A stretch of DNA of 64,000 nt from Hymenopus coronatus (Eukaryota; Arthropoda; Insecta; Mantodea; Hymenopodidae). Positions 59,662-64,000 of this stretch are shown piece by piece. The notes below the pieces were generated by a model. That model made no database searches, had not been told where the DNA came from, and saw nothing but the letters and a program-made list of their open reading frames with translations. Both the position numbers and the translations under genes were made by a program. Position 1 is the stretch's first letter. Each line of letters starts with the position of its first letter. The stretch spans positions 114,897,468 through 114,961,467 of the forward strand of contig CM060888.1 of NCBI GenBank assembly GCA_030762935.1, given 5' to 3'.

Positions 59662-59842
59662 AATAAATGTTTATCCCAGAATTTTTAAATGTTTGAAATA
59701 CTGGTTAATAAGGTAAGGAAAGGTTAGCTGTTTCAAGATTTTGTTTTGCAGACAATTCCACAGCAGGCATGCTTGAGTCAGAGCAAAAATGTGCAAGTAT
59801 GCAATTGATGTGCATGTGCAGTGTTTACCATTCAAAAATAAA
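59662..59842 (+). promoter_or_regulatory. PXK: Candidate poly(A) signals of PXK
   Basis: Canonical AATAAA occurs at 59662-59667 and 59837-59842, about 215 and 390 bp after the stop codon. No earlier AATAAA was noticed in the 3' UTR. Cleavage would fall 10-30 bp later. Confidence 0.5.
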
Positions 59843-59869
59843 CTTTACTTATCATTTAGAAGCCTGGTT

Positions 59870-62800
59870 CTTGGAAGTGAAATTTCACCAAATATTTTTT
59901 TTAAATGGACTTGAATTTCTACATTCCTAACAAGACAGCACACTATCAGAATGAGCAGACGAGCTGAAATTGCTTTCTGATGTAAATTATTAGGTTCATA
60001 TAAGTGTAAATTAATTTTAAGCCATGTAATTTATAGTTCTGAAATGAATGTGTTTAAAGGAATTAGTAATTGTTAATTTTGAATAACATTTACTAGGACG
60101 ACATACTGAAAAAAATTATATGGTGCATCTCTTTCTCTCTTACAAGTTTAGTTACTTCCAACCAAAATATTAGGTTCATGGAACTTTGTGTCTCTCTGCT
60201 AACTTGAAATTATGGCATATAGGTCTTGTAGCATTTTTCCACATAATTAATCTTGTTAACTGCTCGAGAAATCAAGGTTATAGTTATACAAAACTTCTTT
60301 CCCTTTTATCCAGTTGTAGCATTTTTTTGTGTATAACAAAGCGAAAATTAAAGTGCGTAAGAAAAAACTTCCATGCTACATATGTTACTTGCTCACTTAT
60401 GTAAGAAACAATATGGAAAATTTATAAATAATTAAGTACAGTATAATTAGCGTTTCTGCCTAATTGACTTTTTAATAGTATAATTTGAAAGCTATTCCTG
60501 CATATTTGATAGAGAAATGGAAACAAAGTAGATAGATACAGGTATATAATGGCACAGAATCAACCCCCTGGGGTAGGCTTGGGGCAAACCCTAAACTGCT
60601 TGATTCACAAAGTCAGCTAACGTCACATACTTTGAAATTAACCAGTAGATAGAGAAACAAATAAATGAGTGCAGTGGGGATTGCTAATTCTTAGGTAAAA
60701 GTACTGATTTTTTTGTGTACAGTTTAAACTATGAAAATAACATAAATGCCATTATATTTTTAATTACATTCTTTTACATTTGCAATTATTTAATTAAAAT
60801 CTGGGTTACCTCTGATTGAGCTATTTTCAGCTGCTCCAACAGATTTACGTCAGTCAAACCAGATCTCTATTTTGATTTGTCATAATTCATTGCTCACATA
60901 AATATGCAGAAACAAATAACAATATTTTTAGCTGCAAAGAATATTAATTGAGTGAGTTTTACAATTGACAACTGTTTAAATAGATCTACTCCATGTTTAC
61001 CATTGCACAAATGTTTAACAGAACTAATAATTTTTCACTGATATTAATTATAGCTGCAAAACCATCTTATCTTGCAGGTTTGACATAGGATGTACAAAAA
61101 GGTCAAAATCATTTCCCAGAAAATTGTTTATTCTTTAGCTTTTCTAGGGGGAATATACTTATTGAATCCTTGTTCTCATTTGTATTATGGAGGGATTGTA
61201 AAATGTGAAACTGACACAGCTGTCCTGTTGTAACTATTCCTTTTACATTTCCAACCCATTGAGGTAATCCACAGGATTCAGCATGGCCCAGAACCTCTAT
61301 GACCTTTGCGTAATCATGGATACTATGTATTCAATTCCTGGCAGGCCTCAACAAGTACTGGAGTACTTCAAAGTCATAGCTTGTATCTCATATTTTGTTA
61401 TGTGGCATAAGGAATATCTTTTAGGATAGTCAGATATTTCCTAAGAAATAAAATTGCTTTTGTCATGCAGATGGCCATGTGATTTTGAGTAGGCTTGTTT
61501 CAGGACATTTAAGGAATATTTAATTTGCAGTACTTGAAATCACTTTGCTTTATTTGCCTAATTTGAATAGCTTACAAACCAGAGAGTTTTTTTTTTCTGT
61601 CCTCATTTTAATTGTTCTTCTTCCCTTCATTAGCATATAATTTTTGGTTGGCTTTTTCCTAACCTTGTACATTGGTTTTTAACTTGGTTTAGCCTTAATA
61701 GAAGAAAAAAAAATGATTTGCTTGGTTTTGGTTTTCCTTATATAACTTCAAAGACTAAAGTAATACAGCAAACACTAGGAAAAATGTTTCAATTACAATC
61801 TACTCTTCTACCAAGAGGACGTGTAAATCCTTAATGTTTGAGTGCAATGAAAGTTATATTCTCATGCTTATCTTTTCTGTTCTGGTGCATAACAAAATGT
61901 GGCAATGTGGGTATAAATTTGGAAAATGTAGGTTTACTAGTTTCTTAATCAATTTCTCTATTGTGTTGTGCATTTGCCATTTTTCATTCTGCTGTAAAAG
62001 GAACTGACTAATACAGGTTTTTTTGTCACAAACTTGTTTAACTGATTTTAATACGTATGAGTTATGACAGTCTTTTTTATAGAAGCTAATAATACTGAGC
62101 TTTGCCACAAAATAATGTTGTCAAAGACCATTTTGATGTTTTAGTGGTGCTTTTCCAGATGATAATGAAGGTGTAGTTATTTGTGCTATAAAGAATGTTT
62201 CTGATTGTAAGTGATATGGTTTGAGAATGAAAGCTTTTTGTTTCGTAAATGTAAGCTGTTGGTTGGTGGTCTTTGTCAACTCCTATGGAACTCATTTTAC
62301 CTCTATGTTCACATTTCCCGTTTCTTACAGATGTGTGCAGTTTATAAATAATATGTAACTTTCCTGTATCTGACATCTGGAATCAATCTCTGCTGGTTAT
62401 CTATCATGGTATTGAGGAAAATCTGAAGGAAGTTCCCTGGTGACCTAATAATTGAGGGACAATTTTGAAATTCAACCAACTCTCTTCTCTATAATGCAGA
62501 AATAAAATCTTAAAATGGATATGGATATCATAGAAGAAATAGGAGCATTTGTGTTCCAAATATTGGAGAGAATGATTAGGAAGGGTAGGAAGGAAAGGTG
62601 TATTAGCATAAAGAACATGAAATACTGAGGTGTTTAAAACTAGATGATGCTAATATAATAAAAAAATACCTAATGTTACAAAGTGATGTATTATGAAGAG
62701 AGAGTTGGTTTGCAGAGTTGGAATAATTGCTAGAAGAGAATGATGTGGGTAACTTGAGTATTTAGATGAAAACAATAGTAGAGGGTTTGGAAAGAAGTGG

Positions 62801-63110
62801 AGAAACAAGAGTTCTGGTAGTTTTAAAGGAGAATGGAATTAAAAATATAATTTTTTTTTTTTTATGTTAACTATGGTCATATTACGATGGATCTGTTAGG
62901 AGATACCTTGTGGATATTATTTTGTTTCATTATACATCTGCTTCTCTTATCGGCAGATGGTGGCTTCGAATGTGTCCACAAAGACCTGCTAGATGACTGG
63001 ATCTCTGCTTCTACACATGCCGGGAATAGTATTAGGGTGACATCTATCTACCTGTCTCATTATCAATAGATTGTTGGCAGAGAATCATATATTACCATCT
63101 GTTTTCATTT
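59870..63110. other. Downstream flank of PXK, no gene recognised
   Basis: AT-rich sequence. Open frames at 60186-60404, 61854-62108, 62086-62376 and 62887-63069 have no domain signature. The last lies next to SINE debris. Confidence 0.5.
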
Positions 63111-63119
63111 TTACAATTA

Positions 63120-63300
63120 TTTTAAAGTGAAGGTGAAACTTTGGGTCATGGTATTAAATATTGAATCTGGTACTTATCTTGATGAACAAACAAACAAACA
63201 AACAAAAAAAAAAAAAGTTGGATTGGTTGGCCCATAGGAATCAAACTCAGGACCTCGGAATGCTTCAGAATTACGGTCTGAACAACCCTACTTGGTAGGA
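63120..63300 (-). mobile_element. SINE family S3 copy
   Basis: On the minus strand, GGTTGTTCAGACCGTAA (A-box-like) and GAGTTTGATTCC (B-box-like) are followed by a poly-T/(TTTG)n stretch. Then comes ATATTTAATACCATGACCCA, shared with 57690-57725. The (CAAA)n at about 63187-63205 is internal to it. Confidence 0.6.
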
Positions 63301-64000
63301 AGTATTTACGATAAATAGAAAGATCAAAATGCTTATTTTTAATTACATGTATATTTGGATTTTGTCACACCACTAGGAGGACTGGAACTGAGCAACACAG
63401 CTGTTGGGTAAATGAGAGACAGTCATGCACACCAAGGTCACCCACTCTGGATATTGTTTGATCAAAAAACGTTTGGTTGTATTTATAGAAAATTAAAAGA
63501 AAAAGCTAATATTACAGAATCATTGTATTGAAAAGAACTGTATTTTTTGCAGCAACTGCTTTTATTTCACTGGCAGACAATACTGAAATAGTAATTTCAT
63601 TTTAAATAGTCAGTTTTGTTTTTCTTACAGACCCATGTTTCTTGGAATCTCACCTCTTTTATTTTTGCAATCATAAATTCTATGGATTTATTTTGAGGTC
63701 TGTTAGATATAATTTTATCAAAAATTCATGCTGCCAGAATTATTTTTTATAAATCCATTTACTTAAATGTTCTGTACGGTACGTCCTACGGTCCCTGTTA
63801 TCCCACGGTATGTTATGGTTGAGTGTAGCTAACATTGACTTTATGTATACTCCATGAAGAGGGAAATGAGTAGATGAGTATATTTCAACTTTTTATTGTG
63901 GTAAGATTCTAGGCTGTTTGTGTGGTAAAAGTTATTAACATGTTCCAAATTATTATCCAATCATTTGTTCGTAACGATATTCAACAATATAGCATACTCC

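Overview
This is AT-rich, intron-rich eukaryotic nuclear DNA, most likely from an arthropod with a large, transposon-filled genome. I infer an insect, but the order cannot be fixed. Evidence: GT-AG introns, a protein of the PXK / Slowpoke-binding-protein (Slob) family, several mariner/Tc1 elements, Jockey-like LINEs, Penelope-like elements (PLEs), a gypsy LTR family and tRNA-derived SINEs. I see no operons, viral genes, CRISPR arrays or bona fide tRNA/rRNA genes.

One host gene dominates. Eight plus-strand exons between 9091 and 59446 join without a frame break into a 489-residue C-terminal portion of a PXK/Slob-type protein: the end of a PX domain, a kinase-like domain that looks catalytically dead, a basic stretch, a proline run and a WH2-like actin-binding motif, then the stop codon and poly(A) signals. 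The N-terminal exons lie upstream of 9091, probably outside the window. The last intron is 29.2 kb and ends beside a duplicated copy of its own acceptor site.

Most other recognisable sequence is mobile DNA. From left to right: a foldback repeat and a tRNA-SINE (4.7-5.5 kb); a gypsy LTR with tRNA-Leu primer site and gag stub (6.9-7.5 kb); a LINE tail (9.2-10.5 kb); a Tigger/pogo remnant (14.6-15.8 kb); a Tc1-like element with about 110-bp terminal inverted repeats (17.1-18.4 kb); an antisense gypsy gag-pol remnant (19.5-21.8 kb); a mariner (24.8-26.0 kb); a 194-bp perfect palindrome with target-site duplication (31.2-31.4 kb); a Jockey-like LINE split by a SINE (32.2-35.1 kb); a PLE fragment (35.2-35.4 kb); a mariner split by a 2.5-kb element encoding an unclassified zinc-finger / possible RNase-H-like protein (35.7-39.5 kb); satellite-like arrays (40.4-40.8 kb); PLE, mariner and gypsy fragments (45-50 kb); a composite PLE (51.1-52.9 kb); a LINE carrying a truncated mariner (53.8-56.5 kb); and a second copy of the first SINE (56.7-57.0 kb). 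After the gene (59.9-64 kb) I see only SINE debris and simple repeats.

Two things stand out. First, the unclassified element at 36.7-39.2 kb belongs to a protein family I recognise as multicopy in invertebrate genomes but cannot assign to a named transposon superfamily. Second, hammerhead-ribozyme-like cores recur in Penelope-type terminal repeats across the window, several inside long inverted repeats.
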